Assembly (NCBI GenBank): GCA_937775205.1
Contig: CALKBX010000009.1
Coordinates: 1-64,000, forward strand
Length of the DNA: 64,000 nucleotides
Direction of reading: 5' to 3'
Source of the DNA: an uncultured Verrucomicrobiae bacterium
GTDB lineage: Bacteria > Verrucomicrobiota > Verrucomicrobiia > Limisphaerales > UBA1100
This document shows, in pieces, positions 10,633 through 20,020 of the stretch. Position 1 is the first letter of the stretch, and every line of letters starts with the position of its first letter. A program made the translations under genes and the position numbers. Under the pieces are notes generated by a model. It was not told the origin of the DNA, ran no database searches, and worked only from the letters and a program-made list of their open reading frames with translations.

Positions 10633-13600
10633 ATGAAAAAGGCACTCCTCCTTGGATTTTTTGCGGCACTCGTGGCCGCGTTTGACGCTTCGGCGCAGCA
10701 GCTTCCGCGCGCGCGCATCACCAGCATTTTTCCCGCGGGCGGTCAGCAAGGCACTCGCGTGGACGTCACCATCACCGGAGGCGATCTTGATGGCGCAAAG
10801 CAGCTTTTCTTTTCGCACAAAGGCATCACCGCCGCGCAAAAGAAGGACGACAAAGGCAACGTCGTGGCCAACCAATACACCGTCGCCATCGCCAAGAATG
10901 TGACCGTGGGAATTTACGACGTGCAAGTCGGCGGCGGCCAATTTGGCATCTCGAATGTGCGCGCCTTCGCGGTCGGCGATTTGCCGGAGGAAAAATCCAC
11001 CGCCGGCACATCGGCAGACAAGGCGATGGAAGTGAAGCTCGGCACCACCATCAACGGCCAGACCATCTCGCGCAATTACAGCTATTTTAAAGTGACGCTG
11101 GAAAAGGGCCAGGGCATCCTCGTCGAGTGTCAAGCGGCGGACATCGATTCCAAGATGGCGCCGGTGCTCGTGCTCAAGGACGCTAATGGACTGGAACTCG
11201 AACGCAATCGCTTCGGCGAGCCACTCGATTTCACGCCGCTCAGCGATGGCGATTATTTCGTGGCTCTGCACGACTTCACCTACGGCGGCGGCGCGGAGCA
11301 CGTTTATCGGCTCACCATTTCGCAACGCCCGTACATCGACTTCATCATCCCACCCGTTGGCAAGCCCGGCAGCAACGGCAAATACACCGTGTACGGCCGC
11401 AACCTCCCCGGCGGACAGGATGCCGGAATTGCGCTCGGCGGCAAGCCGTTGCAGAAAAAAGGCGTGACCATAGCACTGCCCGGCGATGCGGCCTCGCGCC
11501 TGAAGATTTCCAGCAGCACACCGGTCGGCCCTGTGGCCGCGGGTTTTGACGGCATCGACTACCGCCTTCCCAGCCCCGCCGGCGCGTCGAATCCCGTCCG
11601 CATTCACTTCGCCGAGAGCGCCGTCATTGCCGAGGCCACTGCCGATAACAATCGGCCCGAGAGCGCTCAGAAAATTTCTGTGCCGTGCGAATACGTCGGC
11701 CAGTTTTACCCGCGGCGCGACCGCGACTGGGTGACTTTCGAAGCGAAGAAAGGCGACATCTATTGGGTGGAGATCATCAGCGAACGCCTCGGCGCGCCCA
11801 CGAATCCGTTCTTCCGAATTCAGCGCGTCACCAAGGACGACAAGGGCGTGGAAAAAGTCAGCACCGTCAAGGAGGTGCAGGACAGCCCAGTGAACATCGG
11901 CGGCTCCACGTTCAACACATCTTCCATCGACCCCTCCTTCCGCTTCGTCGCGCCGGATGACGGCACCTATCGCATTTTGCTATACGACCTTTACAGCCGC
12001 GGCAGCGCCGACAGCCTGTACCGCCTGTCCATCCACAAGGAGGTGCCCGACTTCCGTCTCGTGGCCATGCCCGAGGGCGCGCTCGCTATTGCGAACCAAC
12101 CCGTGCCCATGCCCACCGGCTTCCTCCGGCGCGGCCAGGTTTTGCCTATAAAAGTGATGGCATTTAAACGCGATAATTTTAACGAACCCATCGAGCTGTC
12201 CATCGCTGGTTTGCCCGCGCACCTCACCGCCAGCAAAGCCACCCTCGCCGCCGGCCAAAACAGCGCGCTCATTATGCTCAGCGCAAAGACCAACGCTCCC
12301 AACTGGTTCGGTAACATCACCATTATCGGCAAGTCTAAGATTGCCGACAAACCTGTCACTCGAACAGCGCGTAACGCTGGCGTGTCCAGCATTGTTTACG
12401 ACAGCACCTCAAAACGCAGCAATGTTCGCGCGCGCCTGACCAACACGTTGCAGTTGCAGGTCACCGACCAGGAAACCATCCCCGTCGCCATGGCCCCCAA
12501 GGAAAACAAGGTTTATGAGCACTCCGTCTTCGGTCAGTTGAAGATTCCGTTTACCATCAAGCAGGACGCCGCCTTCAAGGCCGTGGACAAGAAAGTGAAG
12601 TGCCTTGGCCATAGCTCGCTGTCAAAATTCAAGGATGTGACCTTTGCCAAAAACAAGGATGAGGGAACACTCGACCTGAATTTAAACACCTACAAGCTTC
12701 CGGTTGGGGAGCACGTGCTCTATCTGCGCACACAGGTGAAAGGCAAATACAGCCGCGTCCCGAAGGCGAAGATTGACGCTGCCAAAGAGGAGCAGAAGAA
12801 AGCTGACGCGGTTGCTGTCGAAGCCGACAAGGTGGCCAAGGCTGCCACAACTGAACTAAACACAGCCAAGACCGTCGCCACCAAGGCCGCCACCGACAAG
12901 ACCACTGCCGACAAGATGGTGATTGCCGCAAAGGCCGCGCAGGCGACCGCGCAAAAGGCGTTTGATGGCGCCACGGCTACTGCCAAGGCCTCCGTGACCG
13001 TTGCCGCGACCGCCAAGGTCAACGCCACCAAAATCGCGACTGCATTGACCACCGCGACCAAGGACGCCACCACCAAGCGTACTACCGCCACAACGACTAA
13101 GAAGGCCCACGATGGACTTATCACGACAAAACAAAAGCCCGCGCAAACCAAGGCGACCGCCGCCGCGACGGCACTGACCAAGGCGCAGACCGACAAGACC
13201 GCCGCTGACAAGGCGTTGACCACGGCGAATGCCGAGGTCGCCAAGGCCAAGACTACTTCAGACACCGCCGAGGTTGCCGCCAAGGCTGCTGAGGCTCTAT
13301 CCAAGAAAATCGCCGGCGACGCCAACAAGAAGAAGGAAGAAAAGGACAAGGTCGCCAAGGGCGCCGTCACCAAGCGCGCCGCCGTCACGACGGCGAAGAA
13401 GGTGCACGACGATCTCGTCACCACAAAACAAAACCCCGCGCAAACCAAGGCGAGCGCCGCCGCGACGGCGCTGACCAAGGAGCAGACCGACAAAACCGCC
13501 GCTGACAAGGCGTTGACCACGGTGAATGCCGAGGTCGCCAAGGCTAAGACTGCTTCGGACACCGCCGAGGTTGCCGCCAAGGCCGCTGAGACGGTTACGG

Positions 13601-14289
13601 CCACTGCCAAGACCACCGACGCCAAGGCCAAGGTCAACCAAACTGCCGCCGACAAGAAGGTGGTTGATACGAAGAATGCCACCACCACCGCCAAGACGGC
13701 TCTCGACAAGTCCGTTGCTGCTACAAAAGCCGGCGAGATCAAGGCCGCTGCTGTTGCCAAGGTTGCCACCGATACTAAGGTCAAGCAGGACGCCGCACAA
13801 AAGAAGAATGATGACCTCGCCGCAAAGAAAAAGGCTACCGATACCGCCAAGGCCGCCGCCGCCGCGAACACGAAGAAGCTCACCGATACTGGCAAGCCGA
13901 AGGACATCACTGCGACATTCTTCAGCACGCCAATTACCGTGAAGGTCACCGCCGCGCCCATTGATCTGAAGCCCGTCGCTGCCAGCCAAGTGAAGCAGGG
14001 TGCGAAGGTGGAGTTCACCGTGAATCTAGACCGCAAGTATGGCTTCGCTGACCCCGTCACCATCGGTGTCGCGCTGCCTAAGGGCACCGCCGGCCTATCC
14101 ATCAGCAAGCTGACCATTGCCAAGGATCAGAAGACCGGGAAGTTCACCATCACCGCCACCGACAAGGCTACAGTCGGCGATCTCGCGTTGAACATCGAGG
14201 CGACCATGAAATTGCAGAATCAAACCATCAAGGTAACCCAGTCGCTGAAGCTGAAGGTCATCGAGGTGAAAAAAACCGCAAAGAAATAA
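10633..14289 (+). CDS. Secreted pre-peptidase C-terminal (PPC)-domain-like protein with long Ala/Lys/Thr-rich helical region
   Basis: Signal peptide; ITSIFPAGGQQGTRVDVTITGGDLDGAKQLFFSHKGI; repeated PPC-like segments (YFKVTLEKGQGILVECQAADIDSKMAPVLVLKDANGLELERN); low-complexity KTAADKALTTANAEVAKAK region. Confidence 0.8.
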   Translation: MKKALLLGFFAALVAAFDASAQQLPRARITSIFPAGGQQGTRVDVTITGGDLDGAKQLFFSHKGITAAQKKDDKGNVVANQYTVAIAKNVTVGIYDVQVGGGQFGISNVRAFAVGDLPEEKSTAGTSADKAMEVKLGTTINGQTISRNYSYFKVTLEKGQGILVECQAADIDSKMAPVLVLKDANGLELERNRFGEPLDFTPLSDGDYFVALHDFTYGGGAEHVYRLTISQRPYIDFIIPPVGKPGSNGKYTVYGRNLPGGQDAGIALGGKPLQKKGVTIALPGDAASRLKISSSTPVGPVAAGFDGIDYRLPSPAGASNPVRIHFAESAVIAEATADNNRPESAQKISVPCEYVGQFYPRRDRDWVTFEAKKGDIYWVEIISERLGAPTNPFFRIQRVTKDDKGVEKVSTVKEVQDSPVNIGGSTFNTSSIDPSFRFVAPDDGTYRILLYDLYSRGSADSLYRLSIHKEVPDFRLVAMPEGALAIANQPVPMPTGFLRRGQVLPIKVMAFKRDNFNEPIELSIAGLPAHLTASKATLAAGQNSALIMLSAKTNAPNWFGNITIIGKSKIADKPVTRTARNAGVSSIVYDSTSKRSNVRARLTNTLQLQVTDQETIPVAMAPKENKVYEHSVFGQLKIPFTIKQDAAFKAVDKKVKCLGHSSLSKFKDVTFAKNKDEGTLDLNLNTYKLPVGEHVLYLRTQVKGKYSRVPKAKIDAAKEEQKKADAVAVEADKVAKAATTELNTAKTVATKAATDKTTADKMVIAAKAAQATAQKAFDGATATAKASVTVAATAKVNATKIATALTTATKDATTKRTTATTTKKAHDGLITTKQKPAQTKATAAATALTKAQTDKTAADKALTTANAEVAKAKTTSDTAEVAAKAAEALSKKIAGDANKKKEEKDKVAKGAVTKRAAVTTAKKVHDDLVTTKQNPAQTKASAAATALTKEQTDKTAADKALTTVNAEVAKAKTASDTAEVAAKAAETVTATAKTTDAKAKVNQTAADKKVVDTKNATTTAKTALDKSVAATKAGEIKAAAVAKVATDTKVKQDAAQKKNDDLAAKKKATDTAKAAAAANTKKLTDTGKPKDITATFFSTPITVKVTAAPIDLKPVAASQVKQGAKVEFTVNLDRKYGFADPVTIGVALPKGTAGLSISKLTIAKDQKTGKFTITATDKATVGDLALNIEATMKLQNQTIKVTQSLKLKVIEVKKTAKK
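13096..13600 (+). repeat. Degenerate direct repeat with 297-bp (99-codon) offset inside the PPC-like gene
   Basis: KQKPAQTKATAAATALTKAQTDKTAADKALTTANAEVAKAKTTSDTAEVAAKAAE is repeated 99 residues later as KQNPAQTKASAAATALTKEQTDKTAADKALTTVNAEVAKAKTASDTAEVAAKAAE; DNA is near-identical (gcgcaaacc at 13141 vs 13438). Confidence 0.9.
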
Positions 14290-14310
14290 CCGACAATTTA
14301 AAATAGAACC

Positions 14311-17300
14311 ATGAAACAGACCCGAATCCTCATAGTGGGGGCCGCGCTTGTCGCCGGCCTGTTGGCCAACAGCGCTGATGCCGCCAAGAAAGGCCCGCTG
14401 CCCGTCTCTGAAATCAAGCGCGCCAAGCCGGTCGATTTCCAAAGCGAAATCCTCCCCTTCCTCCGCGCCAACTGTCTCGCCTGCCATAACCAAACCAAAG
14501 CCAAAGCTGATCTCATCCTCGAGACGCCGCAGGACATCCTCGAAGCCGACGCCGTCGTTCCCGGCAAGCCGATGGAAAGCATCCTTTTCCAACTCGCCGC
14601 GCACCTCGACGACCCCCCCATGCCGCCGCCCGAAAACAAAGCCTCCGCCAAGTCGCTCAACCCCCAGCAGCTCGGCCTGCTCAAACTATGGATTGCCCAA
14701 GGCGCGAAGGGCGTCGTCAAGGCCACGCGAACCGTCAACTGGCAGCCGCTGCCCGAGGGCCTCAATCCCATTTACTCCGTCGCCATCACGCCCGACGGCC
14801 AATACGCCGCCGCCGGCCGCGCTAACCAAATCTTCATCTACCACGTCCCGACCAAAAAACTCATCACCCGCCTCACCGACCCCGAGCTGCTCAAGGACAA
14901 CAAATACAAAAACGGCGTTAGTCATCGCGACCTCGTCCACTCGCTCACCTTCAACCAAACCGGCGACCTCCTCGCCAGTGGCGGATACCGCGAAGTAAAA
15001 CTTTGGCGCCGTCAACCCGTCAAAGCCCTACGCAGCTTCCCGCTCAACACCGCCGACGCCATCATCGCGCTCAGTCCCGACGGCCAGTCACTCGCTGTTG
15101 CCGAGGCCAACAACATCCGCCTCATCAACCCCAACACCGGCGCCGCCATCAAGACCCTCGCCGGCCACAAGATGCCCGTCAGCTACGTCGCCTTCTCCCC
15201 CGACAACAAGCAACTCCTCTCCGGAGCCGCCGATGGCACCTACCACATTTGGACAATCGCCGATGGCAAATACATCGCGCCCAAGCTCCAGCTCGTCAAG
15301 CCTTCCAAAATCACCGCCGTCACCTGGACCACCGACGGCAAACTCCTCGTCACCGCCCACGAAGACAACCTCATCCGCTCATGGGATCTCGCCACCGCGA
15401 AAACCATTAACGCTACCGTCGCCCAAGCCCTTGTCGCCGCCAAAAAAACCGCGACTGACTCGCTCAAGCTCTTCACCGCCGCCGACCTAACCGTCAAAGC
15501 CGCCGTCATCAAAGCCGCCGCCGCAAAAGCTATCGCCACCAAAGCCGCCACCGCATTGACCGCCGCGACGAAGGACGCCGCCACCAAGAACACCGCCGCC
15601 ACGAATACGAAGAAGGCGTACGACACCGCGATTGCCCAAAAGCAAAAACCCGCCGAGACCAAGCTCGCGGCCGCCAAAATGGCAACCACCAGCGCCACCA
15701 CCGCAAAGACGAATGCAGACAAAGCGCTCACCACCGCGAAGGCCGCGACCGCCGACGCCAAGAAGCCGTTCGACATCGCCGATGCCGTCGCCAAGACCGC
15801 CGAAGCGAAAGCAAAAATAATCGCCGCCGACGCCAACAAAAACCCCGCCGAAAAACAAGCCGCCACGAAAACCGCCACCGACAAACGCAAACTTGCGAAC
15901 ATCGCCAAGACCGCATTGACACAAATACAGGCGAAGGAAAAAATCGCGCAAACCGCAGTGACCACCGGCGCCACAAAACTCACCCAAGCGCAAGCCGCGC
16001 AAAAGGTCACCGCGACCGCATTGACCAACGCGACCGTCGCTGTCGCCAAAGCCAAGACAACTTCCGACAACGCCGAGAAAGCTGCCAAGACCGCCGCGAC
16101 AACAGCGGCCACCACCAAGACCGCCGACACGAAAGCGAAGGCCGATGTGCTCACCACCGCCAAAGCCATCGTCGACACCAAGAAAATCGCCGCCGCTGCC
16201 AAGGTGGAATCGGACAAGACGAAGGCCACCGAGACCGCCGCCGCCAAGGCCGGCCTCAAGCCGCACAAGGAAATGAAAGGCCACAGCCAACCCATCCTCG
16301 CCCTCACGCGTTTGCCGAATCATCCCACGCAGATTCTCTCCGGCAGCCGCGACGGCACTGTCCGCCATTGGGACGCCAACACCGCGCAAGCCATCCGCAG
16401 TATGGCCCACGGCGCACCGGTTTTCGCCATCGCCATCAGCCCCGATGCCACCAAGTTTGCCTCCGCCAGCGAAAACAAAACCGCCAAAATCTGGACCGCC
16501 AGCAACGGCAAACAAATCGCCGAGCTGCGCGGCCAACGCGACCTAAAAATTGACCTCGCCAAAAAAGAACGTCACCTCGCCTTCGCCAAGCGCGAGGTCA
16601 CCTATCACACCAACAATCTCAAGGCAAAAACCACCGCGCGAACGAAGGCCGCCGAGCGGTTAAAGAAATCCGATGAAGCCAAGAAAAAAGCCGAGGGAAT
16701 GCCCATCGCCTCGAAGAAAAAAATTCTCGATGACGCTCTCGCCGAAAAGAAAAAGAACGAGGACGCTTACAACAAGCTCAAGGCCGACTACGACGCCGAG
16801 GTGAAAACCTTCCCCGAATTGGACACGGTGGCCAAGACCTCCGAAGCCGCCGCCGCCAAGGCAAAAACCGCCGCTGCCAAGCCTAACGCCGATAAGGCTA
16901 AGGTCGCGCAGGACGCCGCCGCGAAAATCGCCACCGACAAGCGCATGGTCGCCAACGATTCCAAGATCAAACGCGACAAGCTCAACAAAGACCAAGCCGC
17001 CGCGAAGAAGACGCTCGACGCCACCGCCAAAAAAGTTACCACCGCCGACACGGAATACAAAAAACTGGAGGAGCCGCGCGTGCAGGCCGTCAACGAATTC
17101 AACCTCGCCACCAAGGCCAAGGCAAAATCCGACACCGAGGTGGCCAAGGCCGACGCTGGCAAGAAGGCCGCCGACACCGATTCCAAGGCGCGCGAGACCG
17201 CCGTCACCACCACCAAGGGAACCGTAACCCAAGCCGAAAAACCCATCCGCGCGATTGCATTTTCCGCCGACAGCCAAATGGTTTTCACCGGCGGCGACGA

Positions 17301-18186
17301 TATGAAAATCCACACGTGGGCCGCCACCACCGGCCAGCCCCTCGAGTCTTTCAGCGGCCACACGGGCGCGGTGATGGCGCTAGTTTTTAATGGCGAGAAA
17401 TTCATCTCCGCCAGCGCCGACAAGACCGTCCGCGTCTGGAGCCCCGGCATCGAGTGGAAACTCGAGCGCACGCTCGGCATCGGCGACAACAACTCACCGC
17501 TCACCGACCGCGTGAACACCATCGATTTCAGTCCAGACGGTAAACAAATCGCCACCGGCAGCGGCGAGCCCAGTCGAGGCGGTGAAGTGCAAATCTGGAA
17601 CCTCGCTGACGGCAAGCTCATGAAAAACTTCGCCGAGGTTCACAGCGACAGCGTGCTCGGTCTCGAGTTTTCCAAGGACGGCAAATACATCGCCAGCGCC
17701 AGCGCGGACAAATTCGTGAAAGTCACCGACATCGCCACCGGCAAAGTGGTGCACAGCTTCGAGGGACACACCCACCACGCGCTGGGCGTCAGTTGGCTGC
17801 CGCACGGCCGCCAACTCGTCAGCGTCGGCGCAGACAAAAGCATCCGCCACTGGAACTTCGAGGCCGGCGAACGCATCCGCCAGCGCACCAATTTTGGCAA
17901 GGAAGTCACCTCCATCCACTACGTCGGCCTCAGCGAACAGGCGGTCGTCACCTCCGGTGACAAGACAGTGCGCCTCATCAACAGCAGCAACCTCAACGAC
18001 GCCCGCAGCTTCAGTGGCGGCACCGATTACATGTACGCCAGCGCCGCCACCCCCGACGGCAAAGTCATCCTAGCCGGCGGCCAAGACAGCACCCTCCGAA
18101 TCTGGAACCTAACCAACGGCCAATCCCTCGCCATCTTCGAAGCCCCGAAACCTCCGGTGGAGGAAGAGAAGGCGGAGAAAAAATAA
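14311..18186 (+). CDS. Planctomycete-type cytochrome (PSCyt1-like) + WD40 beta-propeller protein with two large helical inserts
   Basis: FQSEILPFLRANCLACHNQTKAKADLILET...PMPPPENK; WD40 motifs such as ITRLTDPELL...SLTFNQTGDLLASGGYREVKLW and VMALVFNGEKFISASADKTVRVWSP; K/A/T-rich blocks interrupt the WD40 series. Confidence 0.9.
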   Translation: MKQTRILIVGAALVAGLLANSADAAKKGPLPVSEIKRAKPVDFQSEILPFLRANCLACHNQTKAKADLILETPQDILEADAVVPGKPMESILFQLAAHLDDPPMPPPENKASAKSLNPQQLGLLKLWIAQGAKGVVKATRTVNWQPLPEGLNPIYSVAITPDGQYAAAGRANQIFIYHVPTKKLITRLTDPELLKDNKYKNGVSHRDLVHSLTFNQTGDLLASGGYREVKLWRRQPVKALRSFPLNTADAIIALSPDGQSLAVAEANNIRLINPNTGAAIKTLAGHKMPVSYVAFSPDNKQLLSGAADGTYHIWTIADGKYIAPKLQLVKPSKITAVTWTTDGKLLVTAHEDNLIRSWDLATAKTINATVAQALVAAKKTATDSLKLFTAADLTVKAAVIKAAAAKAIATKAATALTAATKDAATKNTAATNTKKAYDTAIAQKQKPAETKLAAAKMATTSATTAKTNADKALTTAKAATADAKKPFDIADAVAKTAEAKAKIIAADANKNPAEKQAATKTATDKRKLANIAKTALTQIQAKEKIAQTAVTTGATKLTQAQAAQKVTATALTNATVAVAKAKTTSDNAEKAAKTAATTAATTKTADTKAKADVLTTAKAIVDTKKIAAAAKVESDKTKATETAAAKAGLKPHKEMKGHSQPILALTRLPNHPTQILSGSRDGTVRHWDANTAQAIRSMAHGAPVFAIAISPDATKFASASENKTAKIWTASNGKQIAELRGQRDLKIDLAKKERHLAFAKREVTYHTNNLKAKTTARTKAAERLKKSDEAKKKAEGMPIASKKKILDDALAEKKKNEDAYNKLKADYDAEVKTFPELDTVAKTSEAAAAKAKTAAAKPNADKAKVAQDAAAKIATDKRMVANDSKIKRDKLNKDQAAAKKTLDATAKKVTTADTEYKKLEEPRVQAVNEFNLATKAKAKSDTEVAKADAGKKAADTDSKARETAVTTTKGTVTQAEKPIRAIAFSADSQMVFTGGDDMKIHTWAATTGQPLESFSGHTGAVMALVFNGEKFISASADKTVRVWSPGIEWKLERTLGIGDNNSPLTDRVNTIDFSPDGKQIATGSGEPSRGGEVQIWNLADGKLMKNFAEVHSDSVLGLEFSKDGKYIASASADKFVKVTDIATGKVVHSFEGHTHHALGVSWLPHGRQLVSVGADKSIRHWNFEAGERIRQRTNFGKEVTSIHYVGLSEQAVVTSGDKTVRLINSSNLNDARSFSGGTDYMYASAATPDGKVILAGGQDSTLRIWNLTNGQSLAIFEAPKPPVEEEKAEKK

Positions 18187-18279
18187 CCGCGCGCCTTGGA
18201 GTTGAAGGAGCAAAAAACTTTCGTAAGCGGAATTGAAGCGCGCGAAAAGGGAGAGCAAGCCCCAAGCCAAGTCCGGCGG

Positions 18280-18411
18280 CTAGATGACTTCGAACAATCT
18301 CAGCAGGATTACCACCTGCAAAATTAGCGTCATCACGCCCAGACACGTTCGCAGCAACTCCATCAGGTGATTGCACCGGTCCAAGCTATTCTCAATTTTC
18401 TTCAAGGTCAT
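18280..18411 (-). CDS. Candidate 43-aa small membrane protein
   Basis: Reads MTLKKIENSLDRCNHLMELLRTCLGVMTLILQVVILLRLFEVI*; upstream purine stretch AAAGGAAGG and a TATATTAT box on the minus strand. Below the ORF-track size cut-off. Confidence 0.35.
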   Translation of the reverse strand: MTLKKIENSLDRCNHLMELLRTCLGVMTLILQVVILLRLFEVI

Positions 18412-18699
18412 TTGAAGTCATCCTTCCTTTGATACGGTTCACACTATAATATACCAGCAATCTTAGGAAAAAGAAACCGGCACTTTTGGTAAAATTTATA
18501 GGAAAATACCGTTTATTCAACAATTGTGAAGATTTTATTCCCATGAGAAACTTTCCCGGATTTGGTTTAAAACCACACAAAAACAGTGCTTAACTGACGT
18601 CCGTCATTTTTGATCGTATCTTATTCGCACATTATCCACATGAAAATTGTATAAAAAAGGGAGCTTTTCCTGTTTTACCTCACCCGATAGACTCGGCCT

Positions 18700-19899
18700 A
18701 TGCGGCAACTTCTCGTTCTCCTCCTTTTGGCAAACTGCGCTCGTGCCGAGGATTGGCCGAACTGGCGCGGACCCCGGCACGATGGCATCTCGCGCGAGGC
18801 GTTGCCCAAGGCCGATTTTAGCAAAATTGCTTGGCGCGCGAAAATTGGCGTGGGGTTTTCCAGCATGGCCGTGGCCGATGGACGCGTGTTTGCGCTGGGC
18901 TGCACCGGCCAGCGCCGCGGCAATCTCGAAACCTTCGCTTGCCTCGATGCTGCCACCGGAAAAAAAATCTGGAGCGATACATATCCCGCCGCGCTTGTTG
19001 ACTACCTGCACGAAGGCGGCCCGTGTGCTTCGCCTACCGTGGATGGCAAACGTGTTTTTGGCCTCAGCAAATCCGGTCGGCTTGCTTGCTACAATGTGGC
19101 CGATGGCGAGAAACATTGGACTGTCGAACTGATGGCCAAGGCCGAACTGCCAAAGCCGCCCGAGTGGGGCTTCGCCGCTTCGCCGTTGGTGCTCGGCAAC
19201 ATGGTCATCGTTGAAGCCACCTTCACTTGCGCTTTGGACAAAACCACCGGCAAAGAAATCTGGCGCAGCAAAAAGTACAAACCCGCTTACGGCACGCCTG
19301 TCGCGTTTCAATTCAAGGACCGCTTATATATCGCCACGCTCAAGACCGACGGCCTCGTTATCCTCGATGCCCAAACCGGCAAGACTGTTGCCTTTCAGGA
19401 TTGGCGCACCTCCTTCCGCACTAACTCCACCACGCCCATCATCATTGGAAACAAAATTTTCATCTCCACCGGCTATCAGCGTGGCTGCGCGCTGTTCGAA
19501 TTCACCGGCAACGGACTGAAACAAATCTACACCAACAAACATCTCAGCAACCACATGAACAACTCCGTCGTGCTCGGCGATTTCATTTATGGCTTCGATG
19601 GCAATACCCACGGGCGTGTTCCCAAGCAAATCGTTTGCCTGCGCCTTGCCGATGGTGCCGTGCAATGGCGCAAGGACGGTTACCTCTGCGGCTCGCTGAT
19701 GGCTGTGCAAAACGAATTGCTCATCCTCGGCGAAAAAGGAAAACTCGCAATCGGCCCCGCCTCGCCCAAAGGCTTCACCCCCACCACCGAAGCCCAAATC
19801 CTTCAAGGCCGCTGCTGGACCGTCCCTGTTTTTTCCAACGGCCGCATCTACGCCCGCAACGCCGCCGGCACACTTGTTTGCGTGGACGCCCGCAAGTAG
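18700..19899 (+). CDS. PQQ-binding-like beta-propeller repeat protein
   Basis: Signal peptide; DWPNWRGPRHDGIS; repeated GLVILDAQTGK / ALDKTTGKEIWRSKK / GTLVCVDARK propeller motifs. Confidence 0.9.
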   Translation: MRQLLVLLLLANCARAEDWPNWRGPRHDGISREALPKADFSKIAWRAKIGVGFSSMAVADGRVFALGCTGQRRGNLETFACLDAATGKKIWSDTYPAALVDYLHEGGPCASPTVDGKRVFGLSKSGRLACYNVADGEKHWTVELMAKAELPKPPEWGFAASPLVLGNMVIVEATFTCALDKTTGKEIWRSKKYKPAYGTPVAFQFKDRLYIATLKTDGLVILDAQTGKTVAFQDWRTSFRTNSTTPIIIGNKIFISTGYQRGCALFEFTGNGLKQIYTNKHLSNHMNNSVVLGDFIYGFDGNTHGRVPKQIVCLRLADGAVQWRKDGYLCGSLMAVQNELLILGEKGKLAIGPASPKGFTPTTEAQILQGRCWTVPVFSNGRIYARNAAGTLVCVDARK

Positions 19900-20020
19900 A
19901 CTTTTAAATTTCTCCAATCTGCGTCGTAGGCTGGCGGGAAATTTGGGAGGGATAAAGGCGTTGGAGTGGAGTTTTTTGATCTTCTCTGGATCAGAATGGT
20001 GGGGTAATATTTTCTAGAAG

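Noticed and set aside
12720-14123. 467-aa minus-strand ORF rich in Val/Ala/Ser
   Set aside because: Complement of the K/A/T-rich repeat region; composition artefact.
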